From the NCBI GenBank assembly GCA_014871385.1, contig CM026426.1, positions 84,970,927 through 85,034,926 of the forward strand: a stretch of 64,000 nt of DNA. Direction: 5' to 3'. Below, piece after piece: positions 9,689 to 21,080 of this stretch. Source of the stretch: Ceratodon purpureus. Lineage: Eukaryota > Streptophyta > Bryopsida > Pseudoditrichales > Ditrichaceae. Below the pieces are notes generated by a model that worked only from the letters and a program-made list of their open reading frames with translations, did not search any database and was not told the origin of the DNA. Each line of letters begins with the position of its first letter. Position 1 is the stretch's first letter. A program made the translations under genes and the position numbers.

Positions 9689-12600
9689 TCACTGACCTCC
9701 ACCTTTGTGCTTCTTCGGCCTAGGCTCCCGTTTGGATGCCCGCACAGGTGACAGAACGTCCTCTGGAGCGTCCACATTCCTGGGACTCATGAGCAGATCC
9801 CCAGATGTGCCCTTCTTGGAGGAAGTCTTCTTCGAAGCAGCCTTCCGTTTGCCCTTCCCAGAGGACTCCTCCCCTTCCTGAACCCCTGAGGAATCACGGG
9901 ATAAGTTACCCACAAGAGAGGAATCCTGCGCAGTACCATCGGTCTTACTTCTCTTCATTGATCGTGTCTTGACCAGAGGGTTCTCATCTGGGCCAATCAT
10001 CCGAGTTGCGCCCTTCACACCTTGAGTGACGAATGTGATTGACTTCCCTGTCAACTTGGTCTTGGCAGAGGGGTTAGATGAGGTTTGCTCGTCTGCCGTC
10101 GGCTGCCCGCCGACGGCAGCAGGAGGAACATGCCCTTCAATGCTCACTGCAGGCTCCTGGGTTGGCTTCAAGACACGGAGAACCACTTCATCGTCAGGCC
10201 TCGATGCTAGAGGAACCTGCATCTTCTTTGGACGCCCCGCCTGGTCTACATCACGTTCTGGCTTGGCGGGAGGAGTCTCCTGCTCTTGAAATGTAGGAGA
10301 AATAATACCGAAGCTGAGGGAGTCAGTTCCGGTCTCCCGTAGAACTTGCGACAGCGGTGGGTTCACGTAACGAGGATTCGATTCTTCCAGTGGTAATACG
10401 TCGGGTTCTGGTTCATAGTCTAAGTCCTCCGTGTCTCGCTCCTCTACCTCTGCATCTCCAGTTGGAATGAAAGCCTCAGCTTGGTCCTCCTCGTTTCTTG
10501 GCTGTTCCTCAGCATCTCCAGCTTCATCTTCAACGTCTGGGTCGGGTACATCTGGTGGCTCCTCGTCGACATCGTCGTCGGAGTCCAGATAACTCTGTGA
10601 GCGAACCCCCGCAGTCTTCCCCGAACCCATACATCCACCCTTTCCGACCAAATGGGCCTCCTCCGCATTCACACCCAAGTCGGCAGCCGTGAGAGAGCCA
10701 GTCCTGCCTCTAGCAGAGGCGGGGGCAGACGGCCCGGCCCCAGACTGCGTGGTCTGAACTGGAGCTTCGACGGGCATGTTATAAACGCCCAGAATGAACG
10801 TCATATTCCGAACCCGACAGTGCGCTTCGTATCTCTCTTCCTCGGTACGCACGATCTCAATTACAGTCAAATGGTTTTTCTGCAGTAGAACAAGACGAAA
10901 CGGTTAAGGAAATCTTCTACCCAAGAAACACGAAGGATTCAATCAGCGTCGGCTGCCCGCCGACGATCGGTGAGCAAACAGCGAAGGCACCAGAAGAGAC
11001 TGCAGTAACTTATCAGAGCGAGGGCCGTGACGTTCCCCCCTCCCCAGCAATTGATCACCCGAACGTCCTCAATCTGCATCGCTTTCTCCAGAAGAGATTG
11101 GAGGAAAGAGTAACTAGCGTGGCAGTGTCCATTTGACCAATCCTCCCCAAGATGATCTTCTCCTTCGTCCGCATAGGGAGGAGGCGGACGTTTCAAACCA
11201 GTGAAGTCCGAGAAGGTATTCCATGCATCCCCGGGCGTTGTTTTTGGATACATAACGGACACATGAACCTTGGGTCTAGAGTCAATGAGAGAACTCCTTT
11301 GAAACCCGGCGGAACTATCAGGAAGTACTGCATAGTATGAACCGTCCACGAATTACTCGTCAGCCTTGACACGCCTTGAAGAGTGTGATTACACTCAGCA
11401 TCGAGTAGCCACAAGGATGGGGTGACAAGCTTATTCACCTTAATTGTATCTACCTCCCCATCCAGAATGACCTCCTCCTCCACCTCAAGGTGAATCCTCT
11501 CAGCGACAGTTATAACGTGTTGTTGTCGCAAGTTCGGCATCTCCTTTCCCGCTGGATCGTAGCCAAAGACCACGAACATCTCATACTGCGCCTTGTTGAA
11601 GGAGAACGCTCCGCGAACGTCAAGAGCTGTGCACACTTCACCCAGGTCCTGTGCAATCCGAACATCGAACTGTACAGACGACTGCGAAGACTGGTCCACA
11701 TCCGACTTCCAGTACTTTTGCACAATGTCTTTGAAGAATTCTGGTGTTGGCCCGTGCGACGGCCCGTCCCTTAAGCCACTCCTTCCCCTCAGGACTATCT
11801 TCCAAGTCAGCCCGAATATTACTAACGATTGTATCATTGAACCCCTTCTCGACTTCAAGGGAATTCCAGTCATCCATGCTCCACTCAATATGCTTCCCAG
11901 TCCCTGGTTTCTTCAGTGCAAAGCCCCTGTAAATACACATGAGCTCGTTCCGGACAACATACTCGTATTTCACATGCTTACACCAATTCTCCACTGATGT
12001 TCCATCCAGTTGAACCACCTCTTTCCCAGTGACCTTGACGTACACTTTAAGGTCTAGAACTTCCTTGGCCAGCCTCTTGCATTCGTGGTCCCGAAGACCG
12101 ATCACGTACTGCATGTCGTTGAGTGTTATGTCCCAGCGGGCTGGCTTTGGGGGAAATCCTGGTTTTAAACCGTCCTCCCCGATGATCCTCCCCTCCTCCC
12201 AGGCGTTGAAGACCAGTTGCCACTCGTTGTATGTTTCGTCAGACACGAAGACTAAGGGCAGCTTCAAGGTTTGGGACGTAGGGGTCTTTCCGAGAATCGA
12301 ACTGAGGTACTCCTTGCAGAACTCCTGCAAGGAGGAAGAAAATGAAATCGATAAATAAATCCCACAATTACAATACGGAAAACCACCTGAGCGTCGGCGG
12401 GCCGCCGACGACTTTCAACTACATGTAGACAACAGGAAAAGAGGAAGATGTGAATTACCTTCCATGCGCTGAAGTCATCTTTCTTGTCGATCCTCCCCCG
12501 CTCGATCCATTTTGCGCGCATCTTCGCCAGCTGGGACCTGAAACTTACTTCGGCGACTTTATCCTTCACCTCGATGTTTAATGCGTTAGAGACCTTAATG

Positions 12601-13850
12601 AGGGTATCCTTGTTATCAGCATATACAGGAATGATGTCGTGGTTAAGGTAATACTGCCGCATAGGAGAGTCCAGTGGTTCCTTCTCTCCCAGTTCTCGAC
12701 AAGCCTCAAACGTGTGCTGACCCCCAATTATGTACCAGTGGATGCCCTCATCTTCATACCAAGGTACCAGCTTAGATGTACCGTCATCCAGTGTAAGTGA
12801 ATACTTGATATTTAGGGCATGCCAAGGTCGAAGAAGTCCTTCCAAGCCTTTAAGCTTAATCTCGCCCGTCACTGGATCCTTTACTCTGGGGTCACCACTC
12901 ATAGGAAGGCAGTACAGCTCGGGCTTCTTCCGGATTGCTCCAAGTCCTTTGTAGAAAAGACTTATCTGATCCTGCCTCTTCCTGAATATCGCTCTGTACT
13001 TAAATTCGTCGGGAGCTATGTGTATCCTGTTATATGGAATCTGACAAGGAAGGGCACGTTGCCCGTTGGGGAAGCAGTGCCCAAGTCCCTCCTCCAACGT
13101 CTGGTACATGGCAAGGACGTCGGTGTCCTTTGTTTTGGAAGTGAGATTGTTTGCGAGCATGAGAGCTTCCGCCACGGTCTGCTTCTTCTCTTCCTTCTTC
13201 CCACCTTTCTTCTTCCCACCCTCGCCCTCAGCAGCCGCTGCCTTTCCCTTCTTCCTTCTCGATGACTCCCCTGTCGTCTGTGTCTCTCCGGTCTCGGGGG
13301 TGACTGTACCAGTGCCCGCTTCTACAGCAGACTTGCGGCCGCCTCTTTTCTTTGCTGAAGGCTTAACCGAGTTCTTCGTCTTCTCTTCCATCACTTTGTC
13401 CCCGAGCGTATCAATCACGTCGAGTATTTGATCAACAGCTATGTTCTCACCCCTGCCCCAAGTAGCCGCATCCTGTACTTCTTTAGAGCACAAGCCGTCC
13501 ATGCACTTCTCAACCGGAATTACAACCGCGAAGCAGTCCACTCGTGTGCCCTCCGCGACAGGAACCGATGCAAACACCAAGCACACGTTGTCGTTATCCT
13601 CGCATTCCCTGGCACCAATAATCTCAAATCTTGGTCCACCTGCCATTTGCTTCTGACCTATTTTGGTCACAAAGCCCAGCGACGTGGGAGTGTCACGCCA
13701 GGTGATGCCCCACTCCGTTATCTTCAGATCAACGAGGAATGTCACCCTCGGTTTCAAGCCCCGTGCTTGTATTCTTCCTTCAGGATCAACAACCTTGTCA
13801 CAGAGCCACCGTAACCCATTTGGTTGTGCGGTGGGGTCGACCATCGCCCT
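9689..13850 (-). pseudogene. ParB-like gene with possible MTase-like region
   Basis: Leftward multi-exon gene. Exon 1 (13,844-12,459; an acceptor-like site just before the first ATG suggests an upstream non-coding exon) encodes an N-terminal region, a Lys/Glu-rich linker (~residues 150-225), an extended domain and, near residue 373, WYIIGGQHTFEACREL followed by DIIPVYADN. This resembles the ParB/sulfiredoxin GxHR box. A GT-AG intron (about 12,458 to 12,325) holds an E1 palindrome. Exon 2 changes frame near 11,765 and again near 11,352. Its end reads EDVRVINCWGGGN and the last exon (10,881-9689) starts KNHLTVIEIVRTEEER. The pair is reminiscent of motif I and the following acidic strand of a class I methyltransferase, but no clear (D/N)PPY was found. 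The last exon is otherwise acidic, then Lys/Arg-rich (nuclear-protein-like). The two frameshifts suggest it is broken. Confidence 0.55.
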
Positions 13851-13889
13851 GCAAAATCAGAATCACAAGATTAGACCATCAGATTCTCA

Positions 13890-14485
13890 CTCCATCGGCG
13901 GACAACCGACGAGGGGGATGGACACTCCCTCCCCATCGGCGGACAGCCGACGAGGGGATGGACACTCCCTTCAATCGGCGGACAGCCGACGAGGGGGATA
14001 AACCCAAATCAGAAACCCTACATCGGCGGACAGCCGACGGGGGAAATAACCCATGTGAGAAAATAGAAAATTGAAGGACTCAGAAAGGGGTGGCGTTGGC
14101 GGTCAGCCGACGGGAGGAACAAACCCATGCGAGAGAACACAAAACTTGAAGGACAAAAGAAGGGGTGGCGTCGGCGGACAGCCGACGCCACGGGACAAAC
14201 CCATGCGAGAAAACAGAAACATGAAGGACAAAAGAAGGAGTGGCGTCGGCGGACAGCCGACGGGAGGGACAAACCCATGCGAGAAAACAAAAACATGAAG
14301 GACAAAAGAAGGAGTGGCGTCGGCGGACAGCCGACGGGAGGGACAAATTCATGCGAGAAAACGGAAACATGAAGGACAAAAGAAGGGGTGGCGTCGGCGG
14401 ACAGCCGACGGGAGGGACAAACCCATGCGAGAAAACGGAAACATGAAGGACTCAAGAAGGGGAGCGTCGGCGGACAGCCGACTTG
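13890..14485. repeat. Tandem repeats built around the E1 palindrome
   Basis: Three units of about 40-48 bp (palindromes starting near 13,893, 13,934 and 13,974) lead into a ~74-bp array with palindromes at 14,022, 14,095, 14,170, 14,245, 14,319, 14,393 and 14,466. Each unit carries GTCGGCGGACAGCCGAC plus a purine-rich filler. The array lies between the divergent ParB-like and transposase genes, upstream of both, where an operator or transposase-loading array would be expected. Confidence 0.9.
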
Positions 14486-15328
14486 ACAACTTACCCACTC
14501 TCGGAGGCTGCCATAACGTCGGCGGATGGCCTTTCACCGTCGGCGAATGACCTTCGAACAGCAGCCGACGCGCGCAGGTGAAGGAGCCGACGCCCTCAAC
14601 CCTAGCAGCCGACGCAGAAAAACCTAGCAGCCGACGCGACCTCTGCGGAGCACTGAGAAGAGGACAAAAGAGAGCTGAAAAAGAGAAGGCTGGAAATGAG
14701 GAGGAAATGTCGGGGGTGGCGGGTGTATACCCTGCAGACCCCCACCTCCCGAGACTGAATCGTCACGCCCGATGGGTCATGACGTATGGCTATGTACATA
14801 CCATCCATGCATGGATGGTCATCCCTAACATCTGTCCCATCACGCCACGTAGGATGATGATGGGACGTCTTTTGACCTTTTTTCAATCCGTCACCAAGTC
14901 ATGATGGCGTGGGCATGTGATGTGACAGCTGCTCCAATCGCCACGTTCAAATTCGTAATAATGAACTAACATTGTTGTGTGACGGTGGGGGTATCTCGCC
15001 GCCATGATGGGATCTTGATCTGTCCAAGGCGCGCAAAATTGAATTCGATTCTGGCGCCAATTTGTACTCCTGGGAATTCATAACTAACCCCCCGTCAGAT
15101 GCGCATACTTCATTCTATTTCTGTCATTGCACTTTCGATTCCCTCTGAGAGTGCTCCTGACGCACACGTTTCTTGAGAGGACCGTTATTATTCCCGCATG
15201 TGCTTAACTGTCCCGCACCTTCTGTTGCCGTTTCTGTTGTCTTCGTCTATCGTTTCTGATTGGACGGTTGAGAGGAGTCTCTGATTGGACAGGTTAGGGA
15301 CAGCATACTGCTTCTCAACTAAGGTCCC
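14486..15328. promoter_or_regulatory. Divergent spacer between the two main E1 genes
   Basis: About 0.85 kb with no supported gene, separating the leftward ParB-like gene from the rightward transposase. It starts with half-palindromes (GCCGACGC, CAGCCGACGC) around 14,560-14,640 and ends with half-sites at 15,340 and 15,361. Both promoters must lie here if the genes are transcribed as drawn. No TATA box or start site was assigned. Confidence 0.45.
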
Positions 15329-18300
15329 GTGCAATTTCTGTCGGCGGACGTGGCCGTCATCGTCGGCGGATGCTATTTCTGTGCACACTCCGAGTCGTAC
15401 GACTCGCGTCGGCTGCCCGCCGAGTCGTCTTCGTTGTCGGCGGATACATTTTACTCCGTCGGCGGGGACACTTCCTGTCGACCCTGTCGGCTGTCCGCCG
15501 ACGAGGTCTTCATCTTTTATCCAATAGAAGTAGAGCCGATCCAGACGTTTCTAAGGAATGGCCGATCCGGGCGGTGGAAGGTTAAAAAGGGCGTTGTCGT
15601 GGCCCTTACTCATTCTGGGCTCTATTATGCAGGCAGGGCAGTGATCCAACGTGTTGTAGAATTTGATCCTATAGTGGTGGTGGTAAAAGTGATTGACGTT
15701 TCAGACAACATGGAAATGAATATACCATTTCCGGATGAGGGTGTGAAGTCCTTGAGCAATTGCTTAGGACAAATGATATTGTGGGAGGCGGCCGACCTCA
15801 GGCCTTTCGGAGAGGTGGAAGACGATGACATCAACGCCGTCGGCTGCCCGCCGACGGATGTTGAAGAAGATGTCAAGCCCGTTCAAGAATTCCTGGACCT
15901 CGCAGAGCAGATGGAAGTTGCGCTCCTCGAGGAATCCGGAGGCTCAAAGCGTTGTGTAGCCGCTGGAGTCATTATGGAATGCTCTCCTAAAGGAACGTGG
16001 GAGGGGTTCTTGATTCCTCACAACTTCTTTCTAATAGTGAGAGTGTCGTCCGTCAATCCAGAATTCTCTGAAACACCTGCTTTCTGCGAGTTACCGGATG
16101 TGTTAACGATCGGGTGTGCTGTGGGGCGATTGGTACTTTGGAGTGGATACAAGGTATGTCCACTTGTGAACGGCGCGTTGGCTGGCACATGTCCCGTCGG
16201 CTGCCCGCCGACGGAACCTCACTTGGGGAACGAAGATGAAGAAATTGATGAAAGCAACTCCGCTCCGTCTGAGCAGGATCTGGGGACTAGGTCTCCAATG
16301 AATATCAGCAGTGACGACGATGTGTCTAAACAAGGGGAATCCGACGTAGAAACAGATGATCATTGTTGGGGTCCGGATTCCGGGACCTCGGGTACTCCTT
16401 CCACTCCAGATGCTTCTTATCCTGACCGCCACCTCTGGAGAAATCGGTATGTCGAACTTCTTAATGATGATCTATCAGTCCGTGGTAGAGCAATGATTCA
16501 AGTATGTTTACCGGACGAGGCATGTGATGATGAAGTCCTAGGGGATACAGAGGTTGGGGTTCTCTTCGTCTCTGAAGACGATCATCTGCAGATGACAACT
16601 CTCAGATGGCGTCTGACTCACACTCGGTTAGAAGGGGGTCACCTTCTCTCTGATATAATTACTTACTGCTCCGAGAATTTAGCAGACGCCGACGCGGACG
16701 ATGGTCAGGATGGTGTCCCGAAGAATGCCTATCGATCGGTGCGGAGGAAAGTTCGCGAAAAAGATGATGTCTCTTCCACTAAGCTTTGTCGAATGGTTGT
16801 CCCTGCTGAATGCCGCTTAGTGAGCTCAAAGCGCTGTTGCAAGGACCGATGTTGCCAGACTTTTAGATGGGAAGATACTGTGAGTATTCGTCGTAAATTT
16901 TACGCAACAACATTCGAGGCGAGGCGAGAGATGTCCTTCGCTGTGCAAGGGCACTTACATACTGTACCCGGCAAGCGGAAGCTCTATGTTACTCTTGCGA
17001 ACGTTGACGTATGTGAAGTGGCGTGGTATATCATTCACGGAGTATCGAAATCCGCGTACTACAGCTACAAGGCTTCGGCCCGAAGTGGTCGTGTCAATGG
17101 GAGTCACGGAAATTCCGGTGTACATCGTCCCCAGATTCACACAATCCAGGCCCGCACAACGTTGACCACTATCGTTAATGAGAATGCCGACCAAATGCCC
17201 AATGAGTTTCGGATGATTGGCAAGAAGAGAGTGGCCGCGCTCAAAGTACTCCCGTCTGCGATGAACTGGAATCACATGCGCGAAATGGCCAACGCCGTAA
17301 GTTCCTCCTCATCTTCTTTCACTTTGGATAGTTTACTGAATTGTAGTGATTACTATCGTGGGCTGCCCGCCGACTGGATGACGAACTTCCCAACTGATCG
17401 ACCTCACTCTGTGCTATTCAGGTCAATGAGCAGTGCAACGCGAAGCTGATTTCGCAGTCCTCCGTTAGTCGCATGAGGAAGGAGTACTTCCGCAACGTTG
17501 AGGTCAAGGCAGTAGGAAGTAATTTCTCCAAGTGCACTGAGTGTGACTTCCTCGTTGAACTCATTGCCAAGTATCCAAGAGGGTCGGACGAGTGGCAGAG
17601 CTTGACAGAGGATAGGACCAGGCATTTGAACTATCAGCGAGCTTGTCGCAACATTTATTACGGATGGACAACCCAATCTATACAGAGTCCTACTGAGTTC
17701 CTATGCATCATACATGATAAGATGGACACATCGAAAACAGCGATCCCCCGCATGCAACGTATCACGAAGGCTACGGCAGGGCTTGGTCAAATTCCGATTT
17801 CCTGTACTGGAATGCTGACTCACGGTCACGGAGATGGCGCCTACGCACACTATGCAACTGCCCTGTGGCCAGGAGACCCAAATTTCACAATCTCCTCGTT
17901 GTGCAGGGTATTCCGTGCCTTGGAGAGACTACCTGTCCGGGAGTCAAAAGCACTCTTCGAGGCACCGCCACAGAATGAATTCTTTGCAGCGCTAATGCAT
18001 GGATCGTCACGTTGCATCCCCTCAATTCCACCTTCTAGAGATGAGCCACTCACTCCACCTCTGCCTGGTAGGCCTGTTGTTCCTTTGCCGAAGAAGTTGT
18101 ATCTCCAGCTTGACAATTCTGCGAAGGACAACAAGAACCGGTTTCTTCTAGCATTCTGCTCGTTGCTGACAGCGAGGCGAATATTCAAGGAAGTTACAGT
18201 TGGTTTCCTGATTGTGGGACACACACATGAGGACATCGACGCCCACTTCAGTCACCTATCGAAGCTCATTAAGCAAAAGAACACATACTGCCTTGCCGAC

Positions 18301-19434
18301 CTTATGAAGGCATTCATGGATTCTCAGAAGACAGTTGCCTTTATTCCAGAGGTTGTTCAGGAAGTGGCAGACTTCAAAAGTTATGTTGCTGATTTTCATC
18401 ACGACGGAGGTAATGCGATAGAAGGTCACAGTGAAATGCATCTTTTTAAGTTCTATGTAGTGGAGGATGGGGAGGATGCGGGGTGGCCCGTGATGAGGTA
18501 CAAGAAGCGTGCAACTGATCCGTCATGGCTTCCACCTGGCAAACCCGTGAAAATGTGGAGGGCAGACAAAGAGGGTAAACCACGTTTGCCCGTCGGTGAT
18601 CCCAAACCGGTTCCTCATAAGCACTTATGGGGTAGTGTTGAAGTCGATGAGGGCAAGAAGAACGCGGATAAAGAGGTGGCAAGGGCAGCGGAGTGTTCAG
18701 AGAAGAGAAATTTCATCAAAAGTGGATTATCTAAGTACATTGAGTACTGGAGAACTGGCATGGCTCGGGATAAGAAATACGCACAAGACATGTTACCATA
18801 TGTACTGTATTGGGAGCGAATTTTAAAGGAGGTCAACGAGCCACTGCCCTCCAATTCCGCCACCTTACAGGAAGGATTCTGGCCTATCTCAGACTGGAAG
18901 CGGGACCACGTCACCACATTCGATGCAGAGGACGAATATATACCGGATGCGGATATTCATCCCGGTGACGAGGATGAGGTGGAGCCCTATCCTTTCTGTG
19001 GTCCGAAAAACTCTAGGCCGAAGTCTGTGTTTAACCCATATCGTGACGTTTTACGTGGCGATTGGGTTTTCTGTCGTCCGTGTAAGGAAGACCACCTACC
19101 CATTTGGATGGGTAGGGCGATAGAGCATGTTATAACAGAGCCTGGTCCTAATTACGGTAAGTTCAAGGTTGAATGGTGGACTCCGATGAAGGGCAAGAAG
19201 GAAGGTAAGAAGAAGGTTGCGAGAGAGTGCTGGACAAGACGGTGGGAAAGGGAGTTGACTCTTGCGGAGTGGGTGGAGTGTAAATCCGTTGTATACACTC
19301 ATAGGACCAAGAAAACTACGCATGAGGGGCCCCCAAATTCCCATCTAATACCCGAAGATGTTGTGATTGCTGCCATGGCAAACTTCGAATCGCATGGAAT
19401 CTCGATGAACTGGAATGACGAGGAGGAAGACTAG
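15329..19434 (+). CDS. DUF7869-type transposase of E1 (1326 aa, 2 exons)
   Basis: Exon 1 is 15,329-17,296 and exon 2 is 17,422-19,434; the 125-nt GT-AG intron joins ...MANA to VNEQC... in phase 0. The open frame has no break. Around residue 489 is a Cys-rich stretch (CRLVSSKRCCKDRCC), followed by VDVCEVAWYIIHGVSKSAYY, typical of the region preceding DUF7869. Then come IIHDKMDTSKT (~753), LYLQLDNSAKDNKNRF (~885) and VGHTHEDIDAHFS (~921). These three acidic clusters have the spacing of a DDE/D RNase-H-like nuclease; that role is an inference. The C-terminal part (VFCRPCKEDHLPIWMGRAIE) resembles a chromatin-reader-like barrel and is shared with E2. The start is uncertain: the first ~70 residues are largely translated palindrome DNA, and in-frame copies at 15,839 and 16,196 encode VGCPPT. 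It is 381 residues longer than the E2 homologue, mostly N-terminally. Confidence 0.8.
15408..17374. repeat. E1 palindromes inside the transposase gene
   Basis: Copies at 15,408-15,424, 15,486-15,502, 15,839-15,855 and 16,196-16,212 lie in the open frame. A diverged copy at 17,358-17,374 lies in the intron. The two at 15,839 and 16,196 are identical (GTCGGCTGCCCGCCGAC) and in the same frame, each adding the peptide VGCPPT to a low-complexity acidic region. Confidence 0.85.
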
Positions 19435-20084
19435 TCGGCTGCCCGCCGACGATTGTGATCTTAGCTGAAGAAGATGTAGCTAGTGATGGTTTCCTCTGTA
19501 AACGTTATAGTTGAATATTGTAAACACTGTGATTCCTTCGAATAAGAATTGTATTCTACCATAGACCCAATACTAGTCATGTATTACGCTTTGTCTTCTA
19601 TTTGTTGATCTGATGCCTTACTTTTCCTTCTTCGGTGGTCGTCGGCTGTCCGCCGATGCCTCTAACCATGTTAGATAAGCATCATGAACGGTGACTTTGT
19701 GAGGCTGGTCTATATTGTATGGCCTGTGATTTTTACGGTGGACACTGTTACTCTAGTCGGCTGCCCGCCGACGCTTTCCACAAAATTGGTAGAACCACTA
19801 TGCGCTTTGATAAACTGATCAAAAATATTTATCCATTTCATTATATTCTTATCGGAGTACAACGGTAGTGTTCCGCCCTTTACATGTTACTTTGTATTGT
19901 GTATACATCAGAGATGCCACTACTCCTAAAGCCTCAGTAACAAATGCTAACCATGAATTCTACAACTATCCGAGTGTCTGAAGCAGCTCTATTGAAAACG
20001 AGCTGGACAATTCTAACACACACTAATTCACCCTAAAGCCAAAAAACCAAAAAGCTGCATATGGTCGCCAACGCCATGTAGCGA
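19434..20084. other. 3' spacer of the E1 transposase with palindromes
   Basis: No gene seen. A perfect E1 palindrome starts at 19,434, the last base of the transposase stop codon. Further copies are at 19,641-19,657 and 19,756-19,772. The ~650-bp stretch presumably holds the convergent 3' ends of the transposase and the small leftward ORF. Confidence 0.55.
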
Positions 20085-20606
20085 TCAGTCCTTCGCAGTA
20101 GATTTGGCTCGGACAGCACTACACCCAGTATCGACGGATGGATGCACGGATCCAAACGACGAATACGTGGACTGCGGGCTTGCGTTCCCTCCGCACCACT
20201 GATCTTGGCCAGAGCACCGACTTCCAGCACCCTCCGAGATGTCGTAAGCTTCGTCAACAATGCGGAGCCACCCTGCAGTTGACATGGTTTGCGTTGACAC
20301 TTCCCCTGTGTGACTGAAGTGAACGCTACCAACACTCTCGGACTCCTCAGACTCCTCGGACTCCTCGAATGTCAGTGGGAAGGCGATGCCGGAAGCGTCA
20401 GAGATCTCCAACAACTCAATGGTGTGAGCAATACTCCAAAACCACTCCGCACCTGGCTGCAGAAGGCGTGTGATGTATTTGAAAGCTGGAATGGTGGTGT
20501 TGCGAGAACGGGCGACCACCGCCCTATACCATGGTCGGAGCTCCTCGAGGTCAGCCGGTGACTCCTGATAACCCAGGCATCTCACATTGCTACCCCGCCT
20601 CCCCAT
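20085..20606 (-). CDS. Small conserved element ORF (173 aa)
   Basis: Intact leftward frame, MGRRGSNVRCLGYQ at its start. The central ~75 residues (ELRPWYRAVVARSR, ITRLLQPGAEWFWSIAH, EISDASGIAFPLT) match the ORF at 4515-4853. An acidic Ser/Glu repeat (EESEESEESESVGS) and a C-terminal extension follow; the extension is absent from the shorter relative and may be non-conserved. No known family was recognised. Its place at the right flank of E1, convergent with the transposase, and the relative in a compact element suggest an accessory transposon protein. Confidence 0.6.
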   Translation of the reverse strand: MGRRGSNVRCLGYQESPADLEELRPWYRAVVARSRNTTIPAFKYITRLLQPGAEWFWSIAHTIELLEISDASGIAFPLTFEESEESEESESVGSVHFSHTGEVSTQTMSTAGWLRIVDEAYDISEGAGSRCSGQDQWCGGNASPQSTYSSFGSVHPSVDTGCSAVRAKSTAKD

Positions 20607-20779
20607 AACGACAAAATATTGGACAATATGCGACTAACTTCTACAGTATGCGACCTGCTTCTACAGTATGCGACCTTCTTCTACAGTGGACAGCCGACGA
20701 GTTTGTCTAGTAAACTGGTAAACGTTCTAGTAATCCACTTCTCTAGGGTTTTCGGGACGACTAATTGCCAACGTCGACC

Positions 20780-21080
20780 TAGTCTAGTAGCCCCTACTCC
20801 CCTACTCGGCTGGTAGCCGACTAGGACTAGCCTACTCATCATTTGCATTATTAGGACTAGGACTTATTTACTCATCATTAGGACTAGTAGCCCCTACTCT
20901 CCTACTCGGCTGGTAGCCGACTAGGACTACCTTACTCATCATTTGCATCATTAGGACTAGGACTTATTTACTCATCATTAGGACTAGTAGCCCCTACTCT
21001 CCTACTCGGCTGATAGCCGATTAGGACTAGCTTACTCATCATTTTTATCAGTAGGACTAGGACTTATTTCCTCATCATTT
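20780..21080. repeat. Three 100-bp tandem repeats
   Basis: Units begin with GTAGCCCCTACTC at 20,787, 20,887 and 20,987, exactly 100 bp apart. Each holds a degenerate E1 palindrome (CTCGGCTGGTAGCCGAC or close) and repeats of TTAGGACTAG. A better palindrome copy follows at 21,138-21,154, and half-sites occur near 20,690 and 21,270. This is the right subterminal part of E1. Confidence 0.85.

Larger units (their letters stand above)
6042..12409. repeat. E1 palindromes in the leftward gene cluster
   Basis: Copies of GTCGGC-N5-GCCGAC/T at 6042-6057 (imperfect), 6263-6279, 7106-7122, 7340-7356, 8245-8261, 8630-8646, 9508-9524, 10,098-10,114, 10,948-10,964 and 12,393-12,409. Most lie at gene ends or in introns: one on either side of each FCP1/NIF-like gene, and one inside each of two introns of the ParB-like gene. 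The copy at 7340 overlaps the last codons of the second FCP1-like frame. The copies at 8245 and 10,098 are within reading frames. The arms are almost invariant while the 5-nt centre varies (TGCCC, GGACA, GGGCA, GACCC), as expected for protein-binding sites rather than a spreading duplicate. Confidence 0.85.

Noticed and set aside
9689-13850. Bacterial or plasmid origin because of the ParB-like motif
   Set aside because: The gene has GT-AG introns, eukaryotic-type charged linkers and transposon neighbours; only the domain resembles ParB.
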